64,000 bases of DNA from an uncultured Winogradskyella sp. (GTDB lineage: Bacteria; Bacteroidota; Bacteroidia; Flavobacteriales; Flavobacteriaceae). The first letter of the stretch is position 1. Every line of letters starts with the position of its first letter. Shown here piece by piece: positions 36,868-44,472 of this stretch. A program made the position numbers and the translations under genes. The stretch covers positions 114,739 through 178,738 of the forward strand of contig NZ_CALGNH010000025.1 in assembly GCF_937958655.1 (NCBI RefSeq), given 5' to 3'. The notes beneath the pieces were generated by a model that searched no databases, had not been told where the DNA came from, and saw only the letters and a list, made by a program, of their open reading frames with translations.

Positions 36868-37478
36868 TGAGTTTTGATGTTTTAATTATAGGTGGTGGTG
36901 CCGCAGGTCTATCTTGTGCCTTGGTATTGGGTTCCGCAATAGACAAACCCTTTGCTAAAACTAAGTCTATTGGTATATTAACACATCAAAAAACATCGCA
37001 TCTACAAAACGCATTATTTAATAATGTATTGGGATTAAAACCAGGCACTCTAGGACGAGATATTTTAATACAAGGCACAAAACAACTTAAAACACTTTAT
37101 CCTCATATTACACAAATTGACAAAGAAAAAGCAACTTGTGTAAAGCCTCTGGCAAGTGGTTATACTGTTTTAACCAACAAAAATAAATACCAAGCTAAAA
37201 TCGTTGTGATTGCTGTCGGCTACACGAGTCTTATGACTATTAAAGGTCTCGAAAAATTTATAGAGCCTCACCCAAGAGCAGCTATTGAAAAAGATAGAAT
37301 TTGGTTAAAAAACAATGATCACCTCATAGAAGCTAATTTATATGTTGCTGGTACTTTAGCGGGCTGGCGTAGTCAGTTTGCTATTGCTTGTGGCAGTGGG
37401 TCTCATGTGGCAACCGATATTTTAACCCGTTGGAATAATGGTAAACACACTAAGGTACACGACAAGATTACTGTTTAG
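36867..37478 (+). CDS. Short FAD-dependent (thioredoxin-reductase-like) oxidoreductase without redox CxxC
   Basis: The 203-aa protein begins with a Rossmann FAD-binding motif (DVLIIGGGAAGLSCALVLG, residues 4-22) and ends with the FAD-closing motif NLYVAGTLAGWRSQFAIACGSG. In between there is no separate NAD(P) domain and no CxxC pair, so it is a minimal one-domain flavoprotein rather than a thioredoxin reductase. The substrate is unknown. It is coupled to the upstream small membrane protein and converges on the S41 protease gene with an 11-bp overlap. Confidence 0.8.
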   Translation: MSFDVLIIGGGAAGLSCALVLGSAIDKPFAKTKSIGILTHQKTSHLQNALFNNVLGLKPGTLGRDILIQGTKQLKTLYPHITQIDKEKATCVKPLASGYTVLTNKNKYQAKIVVIAVGYTSLMTIKGLEKFIEPHPRAAIEKDRIWLKNNDHLIEANLYVAGTLAGWRSQFAIACGSGSHVATDILTRWNNGKHTKVHDKITV

Positions 37479-39075
37479 CATCTGAATACTGAGTGCTTAA
37501 TAAAATAACTTCTTGTACCATAACATCGTCCTTATTAAGTATTTCTTCAAAAGCATTATCATCAAATAATTGTTTGGCTAAAGTTGCCTTAATCAATCGC
37601 TTTATTTGATCATTGTAAGCCACAAATGTAATATTGGTTCGCTCTTTTACATTTACATAATCTTGAAAGCGAATTACAATATCATCACTAACTTCAAAAT
37701 TATTTATAAAATCATACTTTGCAATAGTATTATAAATAGTTCTATCCTTATCTAGTTCTTCAAAAACAAAGTAACCAAAATGCCCTCGTCTACGCAGGTA
37801 ATTTATAGTTTCGTTATCAAAAGAGCGATCAACTGGTACAAAAATATCTGGTATAATACCACCACCACCATAAACCACTTTTCCTTTAGGTGTTGTAAAT
37901 TTTAAGGAATCGTCAACCTGTATGTTATCTTCATCTACTAATTCGCCAGTTCGTAAGCGCTTGTAATAATCATTATAATACGATTTGTTATCCCCATTGG
38001 CATAGGGCTTTTGTATGGAACGCCCAGTTGGTGTATAATAACGAGACACCGTTAAACGGACGGCACTTCCATCTCCTAAGGCCATTTCTCTTTGCACTAA
38101 ACCTTTACCATAGGATCGTCTTCCTATTATGGTTCCTTTGTCGTTATCTTGTAAAGCACCTGCAATCACCTCACTTGCAGAGGCTGAGCTCTCATTTATT
38201 AAAACATAAATTTCGCCATCTTCAAAATCTCCACGCCGTGTAGCATAGGTATGTTCCTCTCGCCCTTTTTTATCCTTAGTAAATAAAATAAGTTTATCGT
38301 CTTCTAAAAATTCATCAGCTATTTGTTCTGCAACTCCTAAAAATCCCCCTGGATTATCTCTTAAATCTAAGGCTAACTTCGTGGCACCTTGGTCTTGCAA
38401 TAAATCTAGAGCAGATTTAAACTCCTTGTAACTAGATTCTGCAAAGCGATTCATTTTTATATAGCCTAAATCGTCTGTAAGCATATAGGCGGATTCAACA
38501 CTTTTAATTGGTATGTCTTTACGCTTTACTTCAAACTCTAACAGCTCATCATCACCTCTTCTATAAACGGTTAATTTAACTTTAGTGTTTTTATCTCCCT
38601 TTAGCTTTTTTGAAATGAGGTCTGTAGTAATTTGTTTTCCAAAAATAGTATCGCCATCAGCCAATAGAATTCGGTCTCCACCAATAATCCCAGCACGTTC
38701 ACTGGGCCCGTCCTCTGTTGGTTTTATTACGGCTATGCTATCTCTATACGGATAATAATTAATACCAATACCAACAAAATCACCTTTCATGTTTTCGGTA
38801 ATTCTTTGCAAATCTTCTTTTGGAATATAAGTAGAATGTGGGTCTAAATTATCTAAAATACCATTAACGGTTACATCTACAATACTATCAGTGTCCACAT
38901 CGTCTACATACTCATAATCTATGTAATCAATTAATCTGTTGAGTTTATCTTTTTTACTGTTTGTTGAGAATAAATTATCCGATGTATCGGTGAAATTTAA
39001 TTTTCCACCTATAGCAACACCTACCGCAATTGCAGTTCCTATGATTAACGGTATGTATTTATTTTTTGTTGCCAT
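37468..39075 (-). CDS. S41-family C-terminal processing peptidase (CtpA-like)
   Basis: The 535-aa protein has an N-terminal membrane anchor/signal (residues 7-25), a PDZ domain (about 85-175: GIGINYYPYRDSIAVIKPTEDGPSERAGI) and a tail-specific protease domain with the nucleophile Ser in NESSASASEVIAGAL and the general-base Lys in RRSYGKGLVQ (family Ser-Lys dyad). A C-terminal extension of about 100 residues follows. It cleaves protein C-termini in the periplasm. It lies upstream of the deaminase and HupE genes on the same strand. Confidence 0.92.
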   Translation of the reverse strand: MATKNKYIPLIIGTAIAVGVAIGGKLNFTDTSDNLFSTNSKKDKLNRLIDYIDYEYVDDVDTDSIVDVTVNGILDNLDPHSTYIPKEDLQRITENMKGDFVGIGINYYPYRDSIAVIKPTEDGPSERAGIIGGDRILLADGDTIFGKQITTDLISKKLKGDKNTKVKLTVYRRGDDELLEFEVKRKDIPIKSVESAYMLTDDLGYIKMNRFAESSYKEFKSALDLLQDQGATKLALDLRDNPGGFLGVAEQIADEFLEDDKLILFTKDKKGREEHTYATRRGDFEDGEIYVLINESSASASEVIAGALQDNDKGTIIGRRSYGKGLVQREMALGDGSAVRLTVSRYYTPTGRSIQKPYANGDNKSYYNDYYKRLRTGELVDEDNIQVDDSLKFTTPKGKVVYGGGGIIPDIFVPVDRSFDNETINYLRRRGHFGYFVFEELDKDRTIYNTIAKYDFINNFEVSDDIVIRFQDYVNVKERTNITFVAYNDQIKRLIKATLAKQLFDDNAFEEILNKDDVMVQEVILLSTQYSDAKQ

Positions 39076-39105
39076 GCTATTTTTACAGAAATAAGGCGTT
39101 TAGTT

Positions 39106-39537
39106 TTAAGCCTTTAAATCTTCAATAAAATCTAATTTAATACCAGCTTTGTTTAAAAAATCTAGGCCAGAATTGTCTTTATAAGCTTGTGAATAAACAA
39201 CTCTAACGATACCCGCTTGGTGAATTAGTTTACTACACTCCTTACATGGAGATAGTGTTATGTATAGTGTAGCTCCTTTGCAAGATTGTGTTGAAGCTGC
39301 AACTTTTAAAATAGCATTAGCTTCTGCGTGCAAAACGTACCACTTTGTATAACCCTCATCATCCTCGCAATAATTATCAAAACCTGTAGGCGTCCCATTG
39401 TAACCGTCTGAAATAATCATACGATCTTTAACAATAATAGCTCCTACTTGTTTGCGTTTACAATGTGATAATTTTCCCCACTCTTCTGCCATACGGAGGT
39501 AGGCTTTATCATACCGTAATTGTTTTTTATTAGCCAT
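39106..39537 (-). CDS. Deoxycytidylate (dCMP) deaminase family protein
   Basis: The 143-aa protein has Zn-deaminase motifs HAEANAIL (catalytic Glu) and TLSPCKECSKLI (Zn-Cys pair), plus the N-terminal CKRKQVGAIIVKDRMIISDGYNGTPTGFDN that marks dCMP/ComEB-type deaminases. The NGTP loop recognises the nucleotide. It makes dUMP for thymidylate synthesis, so it is linked in pathway with nrdAB and dgt in this window. A ComE-type competence role is not supported here. Confidence 0.9.
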   Translation of the reverse strand: MANKKQLRYDKAYLRMAEEWGKLSHCKRKQVGAIIVKDRMIISDGYNGTPTGFDNYCEDDEGYTKWYVLHAEANAILKVAASTQSCKGATLYITLSPCKECSKLIHQAGIVRVVYSQAYKDNSGLDFLNKAGIKLDFIEDLKA

Positions 39538-39621
39538 TAAAACTTATTGTACAAAGTAAGTAACGAATATAAACCGATAGAATTGTATAAGCAATTTACT
39601 TGCCATTAAAGTTTTACAAAT

Positions 39622-40218
39622 TTAGGAAACGCTTAACAGATTGCTAGCCATAACCATAGGTATTACTAAACCAATAACTATTGCAGAAAGTACCATAACC
39701 CAATCTCTACGTGAAAATCTAAATAGTGTTTGAAACAAGAAGCCTAAAAATAAAACTATAAATACAATAACAACTTGTGCTATTTCAATACCTAGTGCAA
39801 ATTCAATTAGTATTTCTAATATATTTTCAGATTGGCCAGCAAACATTTTAAACGCTCTGGCAAATCCCAGTCCATGTATAATTCCAAAAAACAGGGTTGC
39901 AAAAAATAATAAGCCTACCTTTTGACCTCTATCCTTTTTGCCAGCCGTAAATACGTTATAAATTGCCGCTATTAGGATGGTTACAGGAATTAAAAATTCT
40001 ACAAGCTTTCCATTTACATTTACAACACCGTACGCTGCTAAAACTAAAGACAAGGTGTGCCCTAAAGTAAACATAGAAACTAAGAGAAGTACACGTTTCC
40101 AATCTTTAAACACATAAGGAACAGCTAAAATCATTAAAAAAAGTACGTGATCGTAAGCCTTTGGGTCTAGGACGTGGTTAATGCCATATTCTACATTAAA
40201 CCAAAAGTTTTCAAACAT
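39622..40218 (-). CDS. HupE/UreJ-family membrane protein
   Basis: The 198-aa protein has six to seven TM helices. The HupE/UreJ-2 landmarks are the early Asp-His pair (AYDHVLFLM), FTLGHTLSLVLAAYG and FGIIHGLGFARAF, with conserved His that could bind nickel or another metal. No hydrogenase or urease genes are visible, so the metal and partner are unknown. Confidence 0.85.
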   Translation of the reverse strand: MFENFWFNVEYGINHVLDPKAYDHVLFLMILAVPYVFKDWKRVLLLVSMFTLGHTLSLVLAAYGVVNVNGKLVEFLIPVTILIAAIYNVFTAGKKDRGQKVGLLFFATLFFGIIHGLGFARAFKMFAGQSENILEILIEFALGIEIAQVVIVFIVLFLGFLFQTLFRFSRRDWVMVLSAIVIGLVIPMVMASNLLSVS

Positions 40219-40313
40219 AATTAAATCATTTGGGATGTCTCAAAGTTACGATTAAATATCAAAAAAAACCGTATTAGTTCTGTAAGCTATTTTTTAACAA
40301 AACTATAAATTAT

Positions 40314-41693
40314 TTAATCTGGAACCACGATAGATCGGTTAATCCAACATTCTATTTTAATGGTTTTTCCAATGGTACCCAAGATGAATCCTTTCTCTTT
40401 TGATGGTGCTTTGGCTAAATAATTAGCTTCATACTGGTTGGCTATTTCTTGGAGTGTAGGATCAACTTTAGATGCTTTTTTTACCTCTTTAGCCGCTAAC
40501 CAAAATACTGCTCTTTTGTGGTAGTTGTCTTTACCACAGTCTTTAGCACTTTTAGCATACATCTGACTGATCACTATATGAGGTTTACCATTGGATGGAT
40601 TTAACCTTAAGGCTTGTAGTAAATATTTTCTTGCCGCAGAATATCTGCCTTTATCTTTATAAATATCAGCAATACGAATAGCCATATTCGATTTTTTGTA
40701 AGGTCTAGTTTCTAATTCGTAAGCTTCTTCTAAATATTTGAAAGCCTCCTCATCTTTTCCCTTTTGGAATAATACTGTAGCTACAAAGAGCTTGGTATCA
40801 GCTGAAGGTGAAACCTCATCGTATTGTCTTACAAGTTTTTCATAAAGCTCATTTTCTGTACATTTTTTATGATATAATCTACTCACTGAACGCTTTAACC
40901 AAATAGAATCATTTTGATATGCATCTAAGTCTTTAGTGTAAAGCGGAATTAAATTACTACAATTAGCTCTTTTATCCACTAAAGCCTTAATATTGTTTTG
41001 GATAAGCGTATAATTTTTAAGATAACTTTCGTAGGCTCTTTTTTTATTTTGCTCGCTTTTATTTAGACTTCCTGTCTTTTCAAATTCTCTTATTATAGCA
41101 TTAAGCTTTTCTGAATAGTTCTGAATTTCACTATCAATTTTGTCATTAATATCATCATAACTATTAAATAATTCTGAACCTGTTTTTTTACCTTCATCAA
41201 ACAAATCAATAATCAATGAAAAATAGGTGTAGAGGCTTTTAGGATGCGTAAAGGTTTGAGAATCATTTTTAAAAGCTATATCAAAGCAGTTGTATAAAGC
41301 TGTTTCATTTGTTTGCAATTTATCCTTATGTTGATATAATAATTGACAAGCCTTAGCCGCATATTCACCGCTTGGTGTAGTATCTGAGAAATGACGCTTT
41401 CTTTTCTCCCATAACTCTAATAGCATATTAATAAAGTCTAATTTTACATCGCCCTTAGTAGATTTAATTTTATGCTCCAGTATTTTCTCTCCATCGGCAT
41501 AAATAGCTCTATTTAACTCTGGGCAATTTTTATACACAAAAAGCCAAGGCTCATAGGCCTTATCATAGTTTTTCACTTTTACATCTTGGTGTAATAGTGA
41601 AAGTTTGGTTTTACATTCCATCTCCTTTTGAGCACAAATTGTGCTAAGGCCAAGAATTAACATTAGATATAACAAGGATAACTTTTGAGTCAT
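40314..41693 (-). CDS. Secreted tetratricopeptide-repeat protein
   Basis: The 459-aa protein has a signal peptide (1-21, ending TICAQ). The last third has TPR-like helices (KLFVATVLFQKGKDEEAFKYLEEAYELE, AIRIADIYKDKGRYSAARKYLLQALRLNP, HIVISQMYAKSA). The rest is helical with scattered Cys. Probably a periplasmic scaffold. No neighbour suggests a specific complex. Confidence 0.8.
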   Translation of the reverse strand: MTQKLSLLYLMLILGLSTICAQKEMECKTKLSLLHQDVKVKNYDKAYEPWLFVYKNCPELNRAIYADGEKILEHKIKSTKGDVKLDFINMLLELWEKRKRHFSDTTPSGEYAAKACQLLYQHKDKLQTNETALYNCFDIAFKNDSQTFTHPKSLYTYFSLIIDLFDEGKKTGSELFNSYDDINDKIDSEIQNYSEKLNAIIREFEKTGSLNKSEQNKKRAYESYLKNYTLIQNNIKALVDKRANCSNLIPLYTKDLDAYQNDSIWLKRSVSRLYHKKCTENELYEKLVRQYDEVSPSADTKLFVATVLFQKGKDEEAFKYLEEAYELETRPYKKSNMAIRIADIYKDKGRYSAARKYLLQALRLNPSNGKPHIVISQMYAKSAKDCGKDNYHKRAVFWLAAKEVKKASKVDPTLQEIANQYEANYLAKAPSKEKGFILGTIGKTIKIECWINRSIVVPD

Positions 41694-41891
41694 AATAAAT
41701 TTGATTTACAGTTAGTTAACCCTCTTAAAGCCACAAAAAATATACCAAATCCTTAAAACGCAAACGCACCAAAACAAAAAAAGCAAGCGTTTTTAATTTC
41801 GCTTGCTATTTAATTTTCTGTGCTAAAGTTGATATCGTTAAGTCAGCAGAACTCAGACCATAATTAATACTCTAAATATTTCTTTGATAAA

Positions 41892-41917
41892 ACAAAACCC
41901 AACAGTAATGTTGGGTT
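41892..41917 (-). terminator. Terminator of the tRNA-Leu locus (minus strand)
   Basis: On the minus strand AACCCAACA / TGTTGGGTT with loop TTAC is followed by TTGTTTT. It lies right after the 3' end of the truncated tRNA-Leu copy. Confidence 0.75.
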
Positions 41918-41939
41918 AGTACCTTGGGTGGGAATCGAA

Positions 41940-41959
41940 CCTGCCTGACGGTAGGCTGG
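41940..41959. repeat. 20-bp imperfect palindrome inserted in the T arm of a tRNA-Leu remnant
   Basis: The plus-strand sequence CCTGCCTGACGGTAGGCTGG interrupts the T-arm sequence; removing these 20 bp restores GGGTGGGAATCGAACCCACA. It is related to the two D-loop copies but more diverged. Confidence 0.85.
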
Positions 41960-41998
41960 CCCACACTTCCGAAGAAACTGGATTTTGAATCCAGCACG

Positions 41999-42018
41999 CC
42001 TGCCTGTCGACAGACAGG
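41999..42018. repeat. 20-bp palindrome inserted in the D loop of a tRNA-Leu remnant
   Basis: CCTGCCTGTCGACAGACAGG lies between CACG and TCTAC (plus strand), which are contiguous (CGCG-TCTAC) in the intact tRNA. Confidence 0.88.
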
Positions 42019-42073
42019 TCTACACGCATTAGCTTAACTCTTACTTATAAAAAAAACAATGCCGTTAGGTTAG

Positions 42074-42155
42074 TACCTTGGGTGGGAATCGAACCCACAC
42101 TTCCGAAGAAACTGGATTTTGAATCCAGCGCGTCTACCAATTCCGCCACCAAGGC
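42074..42155 (-). tRNA. tRNA-Leu (anticodon CAA)
   Basis: On the minus strand the 82-nt gene runs from GCCTTGGTGGCGGAATTGGT to CCAAGGT plus discriminator A. The acceptor stem pairs GCCTTGG with CCAAGGT. The anticodon arm is CTGGA-TTCAAAA-TCCAG (CAA, reads UUG). A variable arm and a standard T arm (GTGGG-TTCGATT-CCCAC) are present. CCA is not encoded. The 5' G directly follows the TAA of the GIY-YIG gene. The 3' flank (TACTAACC) is shared with the remnant copy downstream, indicating tandem duplication. Confidence 0.95.
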
Positions 42156-42404
42156 TTATTTATTATCTCTAATCTGTCTTAGTTTCTCCTTACCAATTCC
42201 AGATTTCCAATATTTCTCTCTCGATCTTGCGTCTTGCCTAGATCCTTTTATAGTTTCACTATAAATCAGTTCAAAAGGTCTATACGCTCTAGTTGTTTTT
42301 TCTCTACCTGAATGATGTCTTAAAACTCTATCATCAATGTTCTCTGTCATACCAACATAGATATAGTTTCGTTTTAGACTTGAAATCGCGTAAACATAAA
42401 ACAT
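42156..42404 (-). CDS. Small free-standing GIY-YIG nuclease embedded in the tRNA-Leu locus
   Basis: The 82-aa protein is a single GIY-YIG domain: YVYAISS (2-9 region) and YIYVGMT (about 14-20) give the GIY-YIG pair. Conserved Arg follows in DRVLRHHSG, and the catalytic Glu is in ARSREKYWKSGIGK. It is of the short UPF0213-like class. The stop codon is directly adjacent to the first base of the intact tRNA-Leu. Upstream lies a 5' tRNA-Leu fragment cut off just before the anticodon stem. The arrangement suggests a homing-type nuclease riding with a tRNA copy; a repair role like that of other small GIY-YIG proteins is the alternative. Confidence 0.88.
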   Translation of the reverse strand: MFYVYAISSLKRNYIYVGMTENIDDRVLRHHSGREKTTRAYRPFELIYSETIKGSRQDARSREKYWKSGIGKEKLRQIRDNK

Positions 42405-42425
42405 ATTAAGAACTTAATCTTCCCT

Positions 42426-42473
42426 GCGCGCCTGCCTGTCGGCAGACAGGTCTACCAATTCCGCCACTTGAGC
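42426..42473 (-). pseudogene. tRNA-Leu 5' remnant with a 20-bp palindrome in the D loop
   Basis: On the minus strand it reads GCTCAAGTGGCGGAATTGGT then AGA, then the 20-bp palindrome, then CGCGC, after which homology to tRNA-Leu stops before the anticodon stem. The acceptor strand (GCTCAAG) differs from that of the intact tRNA (GCCTTGG), so it derives from another tRNA-Leu gene or has drifted. The GIY-YIG start codon follows 22 bp later. Confidence 0.85.
42431..42450. repeat. 20-bp palindrome inserted in the D loop of the tRNA-Leu 5' remnant
   Basis: CCTGCCTGTCGGCAGACAGG lies between GCGCG and TCTACC (plus strand), the same insertion point as the copy at 41999-42018. The two differ at one base. 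Confidence 0.88.
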
Positions 42474-42535
42474 AATAATGGACAACAAAAATAGAAAATA
42501 TTTTTTGCCAACACACCAAAAATACATAGGTTTTA

Positions 42536-42543
42536 TACTTTTG
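42536..42543 (+). promoter_or_regulatory. -7 box upstream of prs
   Basis: TACTTTTG matches TAnnTTTG, 71 bp before the prs ATG. The -33 box is not clear. Confidence 0.4.
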
Positions 42544-42614
42544 CGATTAAATATTTTTCTAAATTTGACACGGTCTAAAGCACAACTATACAACCTTAAT
42601 TAATTTTTATTCCT

Positions 42615-43556
42615 ATGTCCAATAATATACCAGAAGCTAAAATTTTTACCTGTACTCAAAGCAAAGATTTAGCAGAAAAAATTGCTGCTGCGTATGGAGT
42701 AGAATTAGGAAAGGTTATAACCTCTACGTATAGCGATGGGGAATTTCAACCGTCTTATGAAGAATCTATTAGAGGTAAACGTATATTTATTATAGGATCT
42801 ACGCATCCTGAACCTAGAAACCTAATGGAGATGTTATTAATGATAGATGCTGCTAAACGTGCTTCTGCAAGACATATAACTGCTGTGATGCCTTATTTTG
42901 GATGGGCAAGACAAGACCGAAAAGACAAACCGAGAGTACCTATTGCGGCTAAACTTATAGCAAAAATGTTGGAGGCTGCAGGTGCTACTCGTATTATAAC
43001 TATGGATTTGCATGCTGACCAAATCCAAGGATTCTTTGAAAAACCTGTTGATCATCTCTTTGCATCTACCATCTTTTTACCTTATTTAAAAAGCTTAAAC
43101 TTAGATAATCTTACTATTGCTTCGCCAGATATGGGTGGCTCTAAGCGTGCTTATGCTTATTCTAAAGCTCTAGGGAGCGATGTCGTAATCTGCTATAAAC
43201 AACGTGCAAAAGCTAATGTAATTTCGCATATGGAGCTTATTGGTGACGTTACAGGTAAAAACGTGGTTTTAGTAGATGATATGGTTGATACAGCCGGAAC
43301 ATTAACTAAAGCTGCCGATTTAATGATAGAACGTGGTGCAAAAAGTGTTAGAGCCATTTGTACACATCCTATCTTATCTGGTAGTGCCTATAAACGTTTA
43401 GAAAAATCTAAACTCGAAGAACTTATTGTAACCAATTCTATTCCTCTAAAACAAAAAAGTGAAAAATTACGGGTTCTAAGCTGCGCTGAACTTTTTGCTG
43501 AGGTAATGCATAACGTGCACCATAACCAATCTATAAGCAATAAATTTGTAATGTAA
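42615..43556 (+). CDS. prs: Ribose-phosphate pyrophosphokinase
   Basis: The 313-aa protein makes PRPP from ribose 5-phosphate and ATP. Seen: the flexible-loop/ATP region (MPYFGWARQDRKDKPRVPIAAKLIA, about 95-120), the metal-binding MDLHADQIQGFFEKPVDHL motif (about 133-150) and the PRPP-binding loop VLVDDMVDTAGTLTKAADL (about 218-236). Full-length and single-copy in the window. PRPP feeds purine, pyrimidine, His, Trp and NAD synthesis. It is followed by rplY and pth, a common bacterial order. Confidence 0.97.
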   Translation: MSNNIPEAKIFTCTQSKDLAEKIAAAYGVELGKVITSTYSDGEFQPSYEESIRGKRIFIIGSTHPEPRNLMEMLLMIDAAKRASARHITAVMPYFGWARQDRKDKPRVPIAAKLIAKMLEAAGATRIITMDLHADQIQGFFEKPVDHLFASTIFLPYLKSLNLDNLTIASPDMGGSKRAYAYSKALGSDVVICYKQRAKANVISHMELIGDVTGKNVVLVDDMVDTAGTLTKAADLMIERGAKSVRAICTHPILSGSAYKRLEKSKLEELIVTNSIPLKQKSEKLRVLSCAELFAEVMHNVHHNQSISNKFVM

Positions 43557-43677
43557 TTAAGGCTACTCTAACCTACAACCCATTCCTTGTACGTAAATTA
43601 AAACCCAAATCAACGTCTTAAATTACCCTAGGCTCAAAAAATAGTCTCAAAAGGCTAGTATTTTTCTATTATATGTT

Positions 43678-43685
43678 TAAATTTG
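43678..43685 (+). promoter_or_regulatory. -7 box upstream of rplY
   Basis: TAAATTTG matches TAnnTTTG and is followed by GCAGCC, as in the aspS promoter. It gives a leader of about 80 nt. Confidence 0.45.
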
Positions 43686-43768
43686 CAGCCCTTTAAGGCA
43701 AAATTATGCTTAAAAGGATAAAGCCTCAAAATGAGGTCATTAAAAATAATTTAAACAATTTCAAAAAA

Positions 43769-44398
43769 ATGAAATCAATTACAATCAACGGATCTCAAAG
43801 AGAAAGCGTAGGTAAGTCTTCGACTAAAACCTTACGTAATGCTGGCCAGGTTCCTTGCGTTATATACGGAGGAGACAAGTCATTGCATTTCTCAGCACCT
43901 GAGTTGGCATTTTCTAAACTTGTATACACGCCCAATGCGCATACAGTTGTGATTGCCTTAGATAATGGTGAAACTTACAATGCAGTTATGCAAGATATTC
44001 AATTTCACCCAGTAACGGATAGAATATTACACATCGACTTCTATCAAACGTTTGAAGACAAAGAAATTACTATGGAAATACCTGTACAAGTTGTAGGTAC
44101 TTCTAAAGGTGTCTTAAACGGTGGTGTTTTAAGAAGACCTTACCGTAAACTAAAAGTAAAAGCCATCCCTTCTAAATTACCAGATTTTATAGAGGTAGAT
44201 ATTACTCCTTTAAAAATAGGTAGTAAACTTTATATTACTGAGTTAGAAAATGAAGATTATAAATTCTTACATCCTGATAACACCGTAGTTTGCCAAGTAA
44301 GACGTAGTAGACTAGCAGTTGTTGATGACGAAGATGAAGATGAAGATGAAGCAGTAGAAGGTGGAGCAGATGCAGCACCAGAAGCGGTTCAAGAATAA
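43769..44398 (+). CDS. rplY: 50S ribosomal protein L25/general stress protein Ctc
   Basis: From the ATG at 43769 the protein is 209 aa. An upstream in-frame ATG (43706) would add 21 residues that do not belong to the family. The N-terminal L25 5S-rRNA-binding domain is clear ([35 protein letters not shown]), followed by the TL5/Ctc beta domain and an acidic tail ([14 protein letters not shown]). It binds 5S rRNA in the large subunit. It has its own -7 box and a strong terminator. Confidence 0.95.
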   Translation: MKSITINGSQRESVGKSSTKTLRNAGQVPCVIYGGDKSLHFSAPELAFSKLVYTPNAHTVVIALDNGETYNAVMQDIQFHPVTDRILHIDFYQTFEDKEITMEIPVQVVGTSKGVLNGGVLRRPYRKLKVKAIPSKLPDFIEVDITPLKIGSKLYITELENEDYKFLHPDNTVVCQVRRSRLAVVDDEDEDEDEAVEGGADAAPEAVQE

Positions 44399-44419
44399 AT
44401 TAACGTATTTCAAATAATT

Positions 44420-44451
44420 AAAAGCATCCACTAATAAGGATGCTTTTTTTA
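44420..44451 (+). terminator. Terminator of rplY
   Basis: AAAAGCATCC / GGATGCTTTT with an 8-nt loop and a T-run, located before the preferred pth start. Confidence 0.88.
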
Positions 44452-44472
44452 TTTTTACATAAATACAAAAGG

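Larger units (their letters stand above)
41920..42023 (-). pseudogene. tRNA-Leu 3' remnant carrying two 20-bp palindrome insertions
   Basis: From GTAGA onward it matches the intact tRNA-Leu at 42074-42155 (anticodon stem-loop with CAA, variable arm, T arm, acceptor 3' strand, discriminator A). It lacks the acceptor 5' strand and first half of the D arm. A 20-bp palindrome interrupts the D loop (41999-42018) and another interrupts the T arm (41940-41959). The T-loop sequence resumes exactly after the insertion. It cannot fold as a normal tRNA. Confidence 0.85.

Noticed and set aside
39106..39537. Competence (ComEB) role for the dCMP deaminase
   Set aside because: No other competence genes in the neighbourhood; nucleotide metabolism explains all motifs.
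41940..42450. CRISPR-like reading of the three palindromic repeats
   Set aside because: Spacing is irregular, the spacers are tRNA and gene sequence, and no cas gene is present.
41920..42473. Possibility that the 5' and 3' tRNA-Leu fragments are halves of one split, functional tRNA
   Set aside because: Their acceptor strands (GCTCAAG and CCAAGGT) do not pair, and the 3' part carries a second insertion in the T arm.
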